Assembly (NCBI GenBank): GCA_016801845.1
Contig: CM028920.1
Coordinates: 9,022,501-9,086,500 of the forward strand
Length of the DNA: 64,000 nucleotides
Origin: Polydactylus sextarius
Lineage: Eukaryota; Chordata; Actinopteri; Polynemidae
Reading direction: 5' to 3'
A model generated the notes under the pieces. It was not told the DNA's origin, ran no database searches, and was given only the letters and a program-made list of their open reading frames with translations. Position numbers and translations under genes: made by a program. Below, piece after piece: positions 50,003 through 63,780 of the stretch (its first letter is position 1; every line of letters starts with the position of its first letter).

Positions 50003-50699
50003 GTTATTTATGTTTGGTCCATGTAGAGTCATTCAGTCCTGTAGAGATTTTTATATAATTTATATTTATATTATTTTAATATGTAGTTTTTTGGAAGTTT
50101 TTTTTATTATTTTTCACAATGATGAGCCCACAAGCGCAGCAAGCATTATATATCGTTTCATATTCATTTGCTCCATGTTTTTTGTCTTGATTTTGTGTGA
50201 ATTTTTACTATGTTTCTCTGCATTCAGGTTTGGACCCTGTAGTCATTGAGCTGTTCCATTGTTTGTTTTAATATCGTATTTTGTGGTCATTTGTTACATG
50301 TTTTTCAGTTTTTGTTTGTGATTTTTTTACTTCCAGGTTTGTTTCAGAACCACATGGGTGTCCAGGACCAGGTTGTGTGGCTCCACCTGTCCCCTCGCTA
50401 GTAGGCAGCCTCCAGACACCCCTCCAGGACCGAGCTCCACAGCAAGTAATTGTCATCTCCTTCTGTTTATTTCCACATTCAGGGAGTGGTGTGGCAGATG
50501 CTGTGTGTCATGGGGATGCAGCAGACAGCTCCTCCTGCAGAGCAACTGTAAGTGTTTATGATGACTGGGATCTACTACCTTGAATTGATCGGAGTTTGTT
50601 TTATTGTTTTGTTTTTATGAAGTTTTATAAGGGTGATGGTTCATATTTTTTGTCTTGCATCCATAGCCTGTAGATTTGGTGGTGTCGCAGTAGAAGGTC

Positions 50700-53600
50700 A
50701 GTAACACTCAGTCACCATATCCCACAACCCTTTCCTTCTCCATAATTTCTTGTGTATAATTAATGTGTGTAGAAACACGATTAACCACTTACATTCCCCC
50801 AAATTGTGAAGAAGCAATATTGGAGGGAAGGTACATGGACACATTTAGCCAAGATTGAAGATCCTTACACAGACTGCATGACTACATCAGAGAGAAATCC
50901 TTGAGTTGTTCATCTCCTATATGTTCCTGACTGTGGTTTGTAATTGAAGCACTTTATGACAGCTGCTGCATACATTAAGATTTAGTGAGGGTTCTGGGGG
51001 TAAAGATATTCTACTTTAAGTTTAATATCACTCAGAGAAAGACGAATAATATATGTTGAACTGAAAAATCAGAGCACTGAAAGAGGAGATTAGTAAGGGT
51101 CATTATCATATAATTATGTAATCAGTAAGTATGAAAGTAGTGTTTTTCGGAGTTTAAAACTTGTCTGACCTCTACATTATCAACATCAATATCAAGTTCA
51201 ATGTGTTTGTCATACACATAGTTATGTAAATGCAATAGTGTCAAGTTAATCAAATCAATTTCTTTCTAATTCGATTTCATTTCTCCATTGCGGTAGCACA
51301 GAGATCAAGAAATAGGGCTTTATTTATTTATATTATATGACTATATTACTTTTTGATCTGTCCACAAGATGGAGCCATGGTTTCATATATTATTCAAATA
51401 CAAGTATAATGAGGGTTACAGCCAAACGTGTGTTTGATGTGTGTGTATGAAAGTTGTTTGACTGTGTGACCAGTCAAGTGCTGTAAAATACTGCTATCAG
51501 TTATAAAAAAACAATCCCATGTTGAAAAGCACATTTAAATAGTATTAAATGTAGATGCGGTTAAATCTCCAGTTTAATACCAGCAGAGTGTTCATTATAT
51601 ACCTACTTTTAATTCAAACATAACATGATAATAAATTACTGAGTTTAACAAAGATGTTGTGAAGGAAAAGATTTGACTTACTGGTTTTGGCATGTACAAG
51701 TCAAAACACTCAAAGACTAAATATTAGATGCAATAAAACAATTCTTAGAGCATAGAAAAATACTTAAAATATAAAAGTCCTATAATATACATTCTAACCT
51801 CATGTTTCTATATTGCCCACCAGTCCACAGTGCAATAATTGGTCAGTCTTTAGTGTAAATCACAGAACTGTTGCAGCATACAAACTCTGTTCCACTGTTG
51901 AATTTCGTGTTTAAATTAAGCCGTCTAATTGCAGATGCAATGAATAAGACTGTGGTCCCTTTGCCCTGAAGTTTATCCAGTCTGAAAATGCAGCCAGGGA
52001 GTATCAGTTCCTCTGAGAGTCAAAAGAAAATGTTTGTCTTTCAGCACATGACTCTCACAGTTTTATTTGAGTTATTTGGGTGTTGCTCTGGGCAGTAAGC
52101 GTACTGGGTTTACTCACAAAGTTTCCTCTTGAAAAATAAACATAGTTAATGCAGCAAATTCTAGTGAAACACTCACAATTTAAACAGATGCTAAAAGATT
52201 GTATTTTCTGTAGGGAAAACAAAGAGTTGCTGTGCTTTGCTACACATTATCTCTGTGACTGTCTCTGAAGTTTCCTATCTGCAAAAGAGCGCATGTGTAG
52301 TTGCTCTCCAAATTCAGGTCCCTTATCAGATTCTGGAATGAGTTGGGAGACGGGCTGTAAACTTCTAAAATTTATTGCCCCATGTCACCAACAACACTGT
52401 CCTATCTTCTCTTGGTCTATGGTACCAAATGCCATCATCATCAGCACACGTCTGTTTAAAGATTTGCTGTTGCAGGCATGAATATGAATGGTAGGATTAC
52501 AGGGGTGCAGGAATAAATTCAACCCAGGGGAATAAGCCGCTACATAAAAAGACGAAATCAGAGCATCAAAGTCTATCAATTAATGTCTACAATACAGCCT
52601 ACACCATCGAGATCAAATATGAAAGGAAAAATGTATAATAAATTGAAGGAAACTGAGAAGTGAGCATCCCCAGGCGCCTAATGCAGCATACACACTGTAC
52701 CTGCGTCACCTCCTCCTCGTTTTTTTTTTTCCATTTGAACTGTTAAAAGCTACAGGCCTGGATCGGACATTTCAGCATTTCTTTTGTAAATACCACGTCA
52801 GCTAAAATCTGTTCCACGCGAAGCAAATTTTTAGTGAAATTCAATTTAAATTTGTACTTCCAGACAACTCCCTTAAACTGTGTCTTCACAAATCCTGGAC
52901 TAATCACTGACTAATCGCATTAGATACGCAGGATGCTGACTGGCAAAGTTATTTTCATGTTGCCAATATATCTCCATCTCATCACTATTTCAAATATTGT
53001 TTTGAAGAACTAAACCGGTCAAGAGAAACTTAATATATACAAACTGCCCTTTCCCATCTGTCTCTCTTTCTTTGGCCACACACTCAGGCACAAGTACACA
53101 CATACACTATTGTGTATGCACACTCTCTCTCTCTCTGATTGCTCTAAACATTCTCTGTGATTCAATTTTCATTGAATTATCAGGATTATTTAAACAACTT
53201 TGTCCCTACTTGTCATATATGTTGTTTACTGTTTGCTGCTAGGTCTATTCCCACTCCACTCAATGCACAGTCACTCAATCAGTCTCGTCAAGACAATGAA
53301 TTTGTATTTCCCAAAGATTCAAATTGTTCCTGTTCATGTACAAATGTATTCTTGCAATGGTTTAAAAGCCTTGCATGCAAATTCCTACTTAAGCCGAGCA
53401 GTTTATTTTATAATATTGTGCAAGAGAGAAGATATAATTGGTTATATTCCACTACTTCGTTCTTATGTGCCTCCTGCTCTCTCAGTCTTGCTCTCGCTTT
53501 CTGTTACTGTTCCCACGAGACATTTCAACCACCTCAGCTACAGTAACCCCTTTCCTCCCCCTCCGTCTGGTAGTCCCTGTAGACTGATATGCCCCCCCCC

Positions 53601-55340
53601 ATTCACAAATTCACCCTTTGACCTCAGCAGTAGGGGCCTTGTCACCACGGAGGTTCCTGCCATTGACACCAGCACATTGTGTTTTATAAATACAGTAGGA
53701 TCTGACGACAGATAATGAAGACGTGCCCGAAATGTTCGCCATAACACGCCAGGGTAACGGAGGTAAACACTGCTGCCCAGTGTAACATTATAGAAGTTCA
53801 TTGGAACCAGCTGACCATGTACAGCAAGTCTGGCTTTCAGCTGTATTTGTGCCACAAATAGGACCTTAGAAGCATTAGGGCTCCATTTGGGAAGTCATCC
53901 AGCAGCAGCAGTGATGGAATACAGTACATTATCAAGCTACTTGTAACTCAGTTTTTACTTTATGCTAAAGTAGTTTATTAGTTATAGCTGCTTGTTGCTG
54001 AACACTAAACACAAGACTTATGATTAGCTCATAAAGTATGATGCATTCTTATAGATTTAAGTACCCAACAGTACTTAAACTTTCCAACTCCACCAAATGT
54101 AAAATACTTCTTTAATCAAATCCAATCTAATCTAATCCAGTAATTAAATAATACCAGAGGGGCCATTTGTTCATATTGCAGATACATTTACCTCTGATAG
54201 CTGAGTAATATTTGTTATGCAAGATTCTCAGTGCAGGACTCTGATTTGTAAAGGAATATTTTTACTTACTATAAGTTTGAGAGGTGTTTTTATGTTTAGC
54301 TTTAGAACCTTGTCTTGGATTTTCTTGAATTTTCCACCATATTCCTACTACTGTAATCCCACTACAGCGTGCCCCGTCTTCATCACTACAGTTGCTCACT
54401 TTTTCAGCTCCAGCAAACCAAGTAGTGACACACATTAATGAACTAATGCACCAGGTTGACACTGGCACATGCTACCTGCCACTGATTTTATTTGCACTTG
54501 TCCACTTGTTTGGTGAAGTACAGATGTTAAGAAACATCCACCAAATGTTACAAGTGAGGTTGAAAATAATCACATTATTCCATGAATGATTACATTTTAT
54601 ATCACTTTCATGTTTGTTGCTGCTTTTTGGTAAAAGATAAACCAAAAATATTGGTTGTAGATGTTAATATTTGAGCTTTAGAGTTGTTATATTATCCGTA
54701 CAAAATTAAGAGTTGTACTTTTTCAGAATTAAAACAAAAACTAATATACCATGTTTTGGGAAATCAGTTTAATTTAATCCCTAATTAAATTCTGTTTATT
54801 AGTGTCTGATCCTGCAATACAGGTCAAACGTGTCAGATGAAGTTTAAATTAACCAACAGACACTATGTTGAATGTGTCTACGTTTTCTTGGATTCGTATC
54901 TAGAATGTGAATCTAACCCAGCATATCTAATTCAGTATCAAAGTGATGTGTACAGAAAGAAGCCACAGAAAATGTTTGCAAATACTTGTTGATCCTGGTC
55001 TTAATGTGGGTGTGACAAGTGATAACTGAAAGATTAGTTTCACACCACAAGGTGCTAGATAAAGTGCTAAAAATTGGGTCAGTCGCTAAGCATCTCTGTA
55101 TGTTTTGTGTTTCTCGAGTGAACGTTACAGCTCAACAGGTTTAGTCAGTCCATTAATCTCGTCATAAATGTGTGAGATCCCTCTCAGCACCACATCACCC
55201 CCTCTGTCGCTTCACCTTATCGCGCTCTCACTCTGAGTGCTTCCCTTCTTGAACTCCTTAAGGGTGTCGTCAGTGTCTTTTGCGCTCTTCACTCACTGGA
55301 GGGTGTGGGTGACTTGAGTGCCAGGAGAGCTTTGAATAAC
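50700..55340. other. gene-free interval
   Basis: No supported exon on either strand. The longest frames (around 53,157-53,715 and the antisense frame at 53,538-53,855) show no family motif or paired splice sites. Confidence 0.45.
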
Positions 55341-55356
55341 AGTGAGAGAGGGGAGA

Positions 55357-55364
55357 AATAAAAG
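55357..55364 (+). promoter_or_regulatory. TATA-like box of the myosin-binding-protein-C-like gene
   Basis: AATAAAAG, 66 bases upstream of the start codon at 55,423. A start site at about 55,385 to 55,390, near CTCAGTCTTC, would leave a short leader. A TATA-type promoter suits a highly expressed muscle gene. Confidence 0.45.
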
Positions 55365-55422
55365 GAATAAGCACCACAAGCCCTCAGTCTTCCAGCAGCA
55401 AAGCGAAGACACAGGAATAACC

Positions 55423-58400
55423 ATGCCTGAGCCAGTCCCTCAAGGTATGCAGATGCTTTTTGTGAAAGCATAATTCATTGTAATTAGTCTGGAGACTGAG
55501 TTTCAGAGGCAGTGTTGATGCTTGAATTTTTCTGATTTAGTAAGAAGTTTTTAGTTTTGTGCAGTGAATATTAACCTTAAACATGTACAATACTTCAAAT
55601 CTAAAGATGTTGCATATAGTGATGGTTTTCTACTTTCTGTTTGCAACAGTTTGTGTATTATGCTACATAGATTTTTTTTTTTGTTTGTTTGTTTGTTTTT
55701 TGTTGTTGCTGTTGAGATAAAATTGATTAGCTTAAATGCTGTGGAGGAGTAGTGATGAGGTTCAGACTCACAAGTTAAAACCCATATGACCTTCACTAGT
55801 TGTTTACTGCAAAGGTGTGTTGCAACCCAACAAAGAGAGTAAAAAATATCAGATGGCCTAATTAATCACTTAACTACAGTGCACATGTAAAGAAGAGGTT
55901 TCTTTGGTTGTTGTTTCATCCTAGTTGTCATCCTCATCCACCAGTGTCACCGAATTAGATACAGCTGAAATATCCACTGCTAAATATAACAGACAGTAAA
56001 AGAGAAAGATGCAAAGAAAAAAAACAACACATCAAATCCTTTAAAAGAAGTGTTAATATAGAATTTAATTTGATAATGCCGCATACTGTTGTCACTTGCT
56101 GCTGATTATTCACTACAAATTACATTTAAATCGCAGCTGTTATGACATAATCAGGTTGGTATGTCCATGACATCAGCCTGGTGACTGCCATCTTATTGAC
56201 TAAACTGGAACAAGTCCAAGAGACAGTTGTAATGAAGTTGCCACAGCAGGTTCATGAGTAAATACTGTTGCCGTGCACAGTGTCATATGGAAGACCTCAC
56301 AATATATCATAAATGCATTGTTATTACATTATTGACTTTGTTAATATTTTATTGGAATACCAATATTTTTTATCATCAACCAACAATAGTAGGTTAATAA
56401 AAATATTACATTGACTGTTATGCTTATGCCAATAGAAATATAGTTATTTTAAACCTTTTTCTCTCTTTAAAACTTATGAATAATTCTACTTCGTCATAAA
56501 AAGTTGTCTTCTGTCCGTCAACCCTATAACACCATCTGTCTCCTACCACTTTAAGCCAGTGTGGCATTAAATCATTGCACTGACAGAAAGCTAAGATAAG
56601 AAGTTTGTCATTGCAAATGAATCTGTTAGAGGTTTCACAGACCACGATTGCAGGAAGTCTGTTGAGCCTCTCAAAGCCCTTCAACTGAATTATACACTAA
56701 CCATCCTGTGATGATGATTGTAATAGGATTTACAGTGGTGTTTGCACATTGCTCTTATTTTACTTTAGACTATTTTAATTCATTTTCTCTGCATCTGACG
56801 CGGGACTAATTTATTTTATTTTTATTTATTTATTCTTTTATAAGGATCTAATCTAGGCCCGGCTTTATTTTTATCCCAGAAATATAACCACACACTACTT
56901 TTATTCACCATATACAGTCAATGAGTTTATCCATGTAATATGGATATGATTCCACTTTGCTTACTGTATGTCTGCACCACCCGCTGGACCACCCATCATT
57001 CCAATCCAAACTTAACTGCAAAGCTTTGAGGAGGCTCACATAACCTGCAACTACTTATTTTATGACTCTGATATCATATATAATTTTGGCAGCATCTCGG
57101 CCCTTAATTTACAGTGTTTTCTCACAGTGATTTATGAATTATTCCTCTTTTTACACAGAAGTTTAAACATTTTCTGTGCTGCCTCATTTACCCGGAAAGA
57201 ACCTTAACTCCCCTAAGAGCTAAAAATACTCCTGACCTTTTCCACTTTGTATTTTTTTTCTCTCATACGTTCATAAGGTTTCACACACCCTAGTGTATCA
57301 GGTTTTGCTGTAACCATGTCACAGGCCCAGCTGAGATAAATCATTATGTAATCTATCACTTTCATCTAGAAAGATCCCGTATGGTCAGCAAGCCCGGTGC
57401 TCCCTCCTGAATGTGATGTAGCTCCAGCGTAGTCAATCAAGCACATGACACTTTTCTACTCCGTTGGCTGAAACCGATCATATGATTCATGATCATAATT
57501 CCTTTCATCGAGATCATCGTGATCTGATGAAACACTACAAGGGCAAGTTGTATCTAAGACTCCTCTGGGAAAGTTTGTCCAATGAGCCACCGCAGTTTAT
57601 CTTGTGCAGGATAGAAAACCCATGACATAGAAATGATGACATGATTTATCCTCTCATGGTGACCACCCAAAGTCCATAATTGATACAGAATCCAAAATTT
57701 AAAGAATGGAAATTTATACGGAATCACAAAAAAAAAAAAAAAAACATGGAAAAACCACTGTCACTGCCAGATTGATTGACATTTCATCAAGATGCTTAGT
57801 GAACCTTTCCAGTTAAAGTTTTAAAATTTCTATTTCAAAAATATCTGTAGAAAAATAGAATTGTACCAATGTAAATGTTTGTTTTTCTAATTTAATTTTA
57901 TATTGTCACATAGGTTCTGGTTCTGATCTGTACAGCTACACCACACTGGTGCCTTGTAACCTTTGACTCCATGAAATATTACATCAGCCTCTTTGTTCTA
58001 ACATGATAAAATGACATTGCAAATAAAGACAAGATTCTAATTGATTCATCCACTGAAATTTCTTCAACTGATATCATGTCAGCGGGCAGGTATCAAATAT
58101 GCGACTACTCACAGTCAAATACCTGTAACTAAATAGAAATAGTTCAGTGACACTTGGATATATTTTATAATGGCAGGTATTAAATCATGTGTTGCTGATA
58201 TATTGTCATAAACTTTGCCATGGAGTGGTCAAGACACCTTTGAGCTTTCATAAGGTCACGTCACCTAATACCCTCCTTTATGCCATTGCAATTACACGCA
58301 CAGTCAATCACAGTGTCAGTGGTAAACATGGAGAGGTAAACAAACAGTGAGGTAAAAGAGGTGCAGTACCTAAACTAACCACGAAAATGTACTAAAGATA

Positions 58401-61400
58401 GTGAAAGTACAAAATACTGAAGCATCATTCAGTACTCATGCTTCCAAAAATAAACTGCAGGCAGTTGAGGACAAACATATATGGTATATAGTCTCACAGG
58501 GAGATTATTTACATACATTATTATGTATAAGGCAGAAAATAAGTAAATCCCCCTAAGATAGGAAACAGATTCTGAAGAGTTATTTGCACAATTAGACTCA
58601 ACAAACACACCTTGTAAAATCAAATTATACACAAATTATACATCCATCATAAGTCTGACTAGTTTGCAAATATATAAAATCACACACAGTCTCAGAGGGA
58701 AACGTGAACTCTGATCCGCAGCTGTTCAGAAGTTCATTATCCTGCTTTATCACAAACTTGTTGGTGATGATCACCCTGAGTGGATTGACTTAGCAGATGC
58801 TGAGGTAGATTTACGCTCAGTGCAGGTGTTAAATCCTCTCACATGGTGCATAAAGTATTAATATATGATTTTAAGTAGTTTGAGCAGCATTCCAGCTCAT
58901 ATGTCTGCAAACACTCTCATTTTCTGGTTAGGCAGTCACAAGGGCCTGCATGTTACCCGAGGGCTTTTGTTACTTGCAGCTACTTGAGACATATGATGGT
59001 AAATGCAGGACGCAAAGTGTAGTTGTGGCCTGAAAAAAAGTGATACAAAGAAATCACTTGCTGATATTTAATGTCATGATTATAGTTCTTTTTTTTTTTT
59101 TTCAAAAGCCAAGTAAATACAAGGTAATTTCATGACACCTGCTTTGACAAGAAATTTATGATGAGCCCCAAGTTGACTGTAAAGCAGGCAAGGTCAAGTT
59201 GATCTATTCAAGGAAACTTTATTCACCTTAAGAGAACATGGCATGGCTTCAGGGAGGTCACAAGACACCGTCCCCGACCTTTTCAAGGCACTGCAGTGAC
59301 CCTCATAGGACCACTCAAGCAGTTGGATATATTATATGTCTCTATTTCAGTTGAGAATTTTCTTTTACCAGATTTAGGCTTCAACAATTACACCCACTGC
59401 AGGCTACATTCAAAACCAACGAAGTGAGTCAGAGTGCCTCCGAATTTCCAGTTTAGCCACAGACCCATGTCTTGCCAATTATTGACGATGATGTGGCGAA
59501 TTTATAAAAGTAGTGCGTGAGGAAATAAACTCCAGGTCAAAGTATCCGTTTCAAAGAGTGGCCACAAAAGTTAAGAAGCTTAATAGAAATTTCAAGGGTG
59601 ACCATTTTGTAGAATATATCTTCTTTCGTGTGAGGTAGTATTTCAGATTTATGGTCCAGAATTATTGGCTTAACTATGAAATCAGATATACTCTAAACAT
59701 TCCTGAAATACACACCTTATATAAAGTAATTGCTTTCTGACAAACATCCAGATATATATCATAACGTTAGTGTAATTAAAAGGCAAATTATGATTTAATA
59801 GCCATCATCACTCAAACTCATGGACGATAAGTTACATCCCAGATAAGGATGAGTCATACAGGCATTCTATGTGTGATGCAAGTTTCTAAATGTCTTGTTT
59901 TGTTTCTCTTCCTCAGCTGCACCGGAGGGGGGAGGTGAGTCTACTGCCTTAACGCCAATCCACTGACCTCTCATGTGCCACACTGAGTTGATAATAGCTG
60001 TCACATTTTCACTTTTCACTCACATAACCTGTCTGCTCTGACTTCTGAGGGCATGTGATTATTATGCATCATCCTCACATACTTCATTATTCATATGTGC
60101 CAGCATATCAGTGTATATGATCTACATTTATTTATTTTATTTTTTTTACCTTCAAGGCATTTTCATTCTCAATACATTATGCATTCCATTATCATATGGC
60201 CATGGCTGTTTGCTCAACTGTCTTGAAATTATGCTAAGACGCAGATGGCACAAGAAGAAAAAAATACTTTGGTTTCCACAAGACATAGTTGAGTTTGGTC
60301 ATATGATACACACTGAGATGATCTATTTTCTCAGCTGTTGGAGTGGCTTAATATTTGGGGATAGCGTAGTATTACTTTTCCTTTGCCGTCTAACAAAAAT
60401 TCACTAATTTTAGCCCCGGAGGAGCCAGCCGCAGAGGGTGAGGGACGATTGTTTTCTTCTTTTTTTTTCTTCTACTTTTTTGTGACTTTGAATGATCTAA
60501 TGCATTCACACTGTGTTAATAAGTGACACGGAGTTGGTTTGGGTTGAGATGAGTGGTTTGAAAAAAAAAATGCATCAGAACTAATCAGACAGGGTAATTA
60601 TCTGAATAATACAGTGGTTTTGCTATAGTTAATAAGTTGAACAATTACCAGATAAGGAGATAGGACTGTAAGTCAATCACATGATATGAGAGACAACATG
60701 AAGCTGCTGACGGGGATAATACAATTATTATGCCATGTTCACTCAGTGTTTTTGCATTTCTTAGTTAGCCTAGAGCATGTTTCACATGTGTTAGCTGAAA
60801 CTATATCCAGACTGTGTTGTAGGAGAATCATAATATTCATAAGGTTTGATTTGATTAAATGATGTCATGCACTCTGCACATGTCTGTACTATATATGTAC
60901 ATAGCATCACAGCATCATGGGAATCCATTTATCTTTGTGTGTTATTGTCACAATTTAATTACCAATCAAATGGTAATTAATGTTCTTGTTTCCCTTTTGA
61001 AGTTGTTGGAAGAAAGGAAAAAACAGCATTTTTATGACAAATGGATTTTTTTTTTCTGAGCATGTAAATTTTTGAACTATATAGAAAGGACCTGACTATA
61101 TTAAGCTGATGAGACCATCTGTGTGGGTTTAATGCACACTGACTGACTGCGACTGGGTGCAACTCTGTTTCTCACAGTGACCTTTGGTTAGTGTTTCACT
61201 GCAGGCATGTAAATGTGACGAAATATCTGCAAGTGTCGTTGGTTGCAGTTTTTTCTTGTGATATTCCCAAATTAAATGTAACAAAACAAACAAATCACTT
61301 AACCAATGATTTTTTTATTCACATAGCCAGTCCGCAGCCCGCAGCAGAGGGTAGGCATCTCTTTAGTGTCAGGGAATAATACTCACCTCCTACTCACTTT

Positions 61401-63780
61401 TTCTTCTCAGCTTCTTCAAATATGATTAAATATGTAAAAATTAGAGCACCACATTGGGAGTCAAGCTAATTTTCATCCATTTTCTCTAGAGTTACCCCCT
61501 GCAGATGGAGGTAAGGCAGAATCCTGAACACTGAATGCTCTGGTTTAATGAAGCCGTCTATATAATCTACCTAATGTATTCACATATGAGTGTATACATG
61601 TGCCACACTGTGTGGAAATGATAGTTCCCGCATGATGTTTCCTTGTCAGATCTTTCAGGTTGGTCTCAAGGTGACCTTCATGATAACTGATGTATTTTTG
61701 TAAATCTCAAAAATACATGAATATAGATGGAAATTATAGTCTTCTATTCAAATAAAATAAAAATTCGACCACATATCACTCATGACTAATGACACAGATT
61801 ATAATGTTGAATGTTCTACGTCATTTTCCATCACTGTACTGATATATACATATACTGTACATCATGTATATGTTATGTGTGAACTTACCCTTGTTGTGGT
61901 TTTGCAGTATGTGCCACAGATGATTTTGTATTTTCCTGTTCCTTCTTCCAAAAAATAGTAGTATTTTTGATAGTAGCAGTACAGCAGTTTAGTGTGATTA
62001 GTTCTGGTTTCTGTGTATCTCTGCTATCTGTAAGCGATATATGTGTTTTTATGTGTCTGTGTATTTATGTGCACATTTATTTTTCGCATGCACTAACCCT
62101 GAACACGTCAGTCATTTCGATTAGTGAATGCGAGCTGGGTTGGATTTTGTTGATTTTTTTTTTTCCCCAATTAAATGAAAGTGATGACGCACGATGCTTC
62201 TGTTTATGTTTGTTTATTAGTCTCTGTTGCAACCGTATGTCCTCTTGTGGAACAACATGTGTTTGCTTCCTAACTGCTTTGTTCAGTTTTGTTTGCTTCC
62301 TTGTCTGCAACAGATTCAGAAGCTGATGGGGATGGTAAGAAAAAGAGCGACATTTATATTGATGTGTCCGTTGAGAATTTTACTTTTGTCCCTCCAAAAG
62401 TATGACTTGAGTGTTTTACGGAGTGTATATTTTTTTGGTATTATGTGCTGGTCAAGATGTCACATAATATATGAAGTGTTAAGTGAGCCTGAGGCTGTTT
62501 TATTATTTGAAATTATTTTCATCATATTAACATGGACTGTTTTTTTACAATTCTTGACAATTCTAGTCTAGTCTTATTTTGTGATTTCATTTCATCACAA
62601 ATGTCTCAACAGTGTCAATCAGAATGCTTGATCAAATCATTTACAAAACTCTTCTTCTGTTGTAAGATTTAAACTGTAAAATCTATTGCAAGGGTTTGCC
62701 ACAGTTCTCATATCTTACTGATCCTGTGAAAATCCACCTCAGAGCTACTGTCTGAATAAACCACACCTCAGACTCACAGTTCAGTCTTGGCTGTGAAAAA
62801 CAAACTAAAACCTGATTCAAGCGGTGTTGTTGGCAGTCAAGTGTGTGATGCTATCCGTGTCTTCTTCCCCTGTCCTGTTCTCTATGGCTGGTATGTGCTG
62901 ATGCTGACACCAAAATCTTTCACAAATTATACTGTTTACGTTCTTTCAGTGTTTCAGAATCGGTTTCTCCACGTGATGAGCACTGCTCTTCCCATCTGTG
63001 ACCCATGATACCAGCTCTCTTTTGCTTCTGTCCCTCTAGCAATTTGAACAATGAGATTGAAAACACAGCTGTGGTTCATGTGTTACTGTGGAACAATGGC
63101 AGCTGTTGCTGACATACCAAGTGTCATCTGATGTGCTGACACTTTTATAGATGTCACTCCACTTAATATTATGTTGCACCGGGAAATTGTGAGGAGAGAT
63201 CACCTTTTCCAGAAAATCTAAATCAGCACATTGATGCGTTTAGATGCGCAAGATCTGCAATTGGGTTCAAGTCTCACCATTTATTACATGTCCAAAGACC
63301 TGTAGATGGTGAGCTATTGACACCTTTGTTTGTTTCATGGCCATCATGATGAATCATAAATCACCACTCTAAAATAAAATTGGGGTGGCGCCACAACTCA
63401 AGTTTTATAAGTGAAACTCAAGAAGTGTTGTTCATGTTTCGAAGCTCACCCCTGTCTCCTATGGTCTTTTAGTTGCTCTGCTTGGACCTCTACTCTGTTT
63501 GGACTAATTACGAGAAGAGTTGATGACGAGGGGTTACGGAAATGCCAGGCTTCCTTGAGGTGTCCTTCAAATGTATTTGAAGTGTCCTGTATCTAGTCGC
63601 CTGAGAGGGAATACAGGCACTTTCTGGTTGCAACATGTGTCTTCAACACAGTACACGTTATCATACCTTCTGGAGAAGTCTAGAACTTTTCTCAGCTCTG
63701 CAGGTCTTTATGTGGCCCTTTATGGTAACTTCCTTTTTGGGATATTGGTCATTCAGAAGACATGGATGATAGTCTTGGTG
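55423..63780 (+). CDS. myosin-binding protein C-like, N-terminal microexons (gene continues beyond window)
   Basis: Myosin-binding protein C cross-links thick and thin filaments in sarcomeres. Only its N-terminal Pro/Ala-rich extension would be here. Exons: 55423-55444 (MPEPVPQ), 59917-59934 (APEGG), 60414-60437 (PEEPAAE), 61327-61350 (SPQPAAE), 61490-61510 (LPPADG), 62314-62334 (SEADGD), and less surely 63757-63780 (EDMDDSLG). Every junction is phase 1 and starts with a G, so each internal exon (18-24 nt) can be skipped without losing frame. All have GT/AG borders. The MPEP start, the Pro-Ala-Glu composition and alternative tiny N-terminal exons fit skeletal MYBPC1 or MYBPC2. No immunoglobulin domain lies in the window, so the name rests on style and on possible synteny with plekha4. 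Another acidic muscle protein such as a troponin T is possible but the sequence does not resemble it. Confidence 0.55.
55445..59916 (+). other. intron 1 of the myosin-binding-protein-C-like gene
   Basis: About 4.5 kb without a further supported exon. It includes a short A-run at about 57,728-57,744 and is generally AT-rich. Muscle enhancer elements may lie here, but none could be assigned by eye. Confidence 0.45.
63757..63780 (+). CDS. tentative seventh microexon of the same gene
   Basis: 24 nt between GGTCATTCAG and GTATGT, phase 1-1, completing a Glu codon and encoding DMDDSLG. Length, phase and acidic content match the preceding microexons, but the acceptor has a weak pyrimidine tract. 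Confidence 0.35.

Noticed and set aside
50337..50524. Two adjacent exon-like segments (VSEPHGCPGPGCVAPP; VVWQMLCVMGMQQTAPP)
   Set aside because: They look protein-like, but the intron between them would be only 37 nt, below what fish splicing normally uses, and no phase joins them cleanly to a third segment.
53157..53855. Overlapping frames of 105-171 codons on both strands
   Set aside because: No recognisable motif, Cys/Leu/Ser-rich composition as in random AT-rich DNA, and no fitting splice sites.
62335..62404. Read-through of microexon 6 into KKKSDIYIDVSVENFTFVPP
   Set aside because: The frame continues for about 24 codons past GTAAGA and looks attractive, but it ends in a stop without another domain, and the GTAAGA donor fits the phase pattern of all other microexons. 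A retained-intron isoform is not excluded.
63255..63280. tRNA B-box-like GGTTCAAGTCT
   Set aside because: No matching A box or acceptor stem upstream; one isolated motif does not support a tRNA or SINE.
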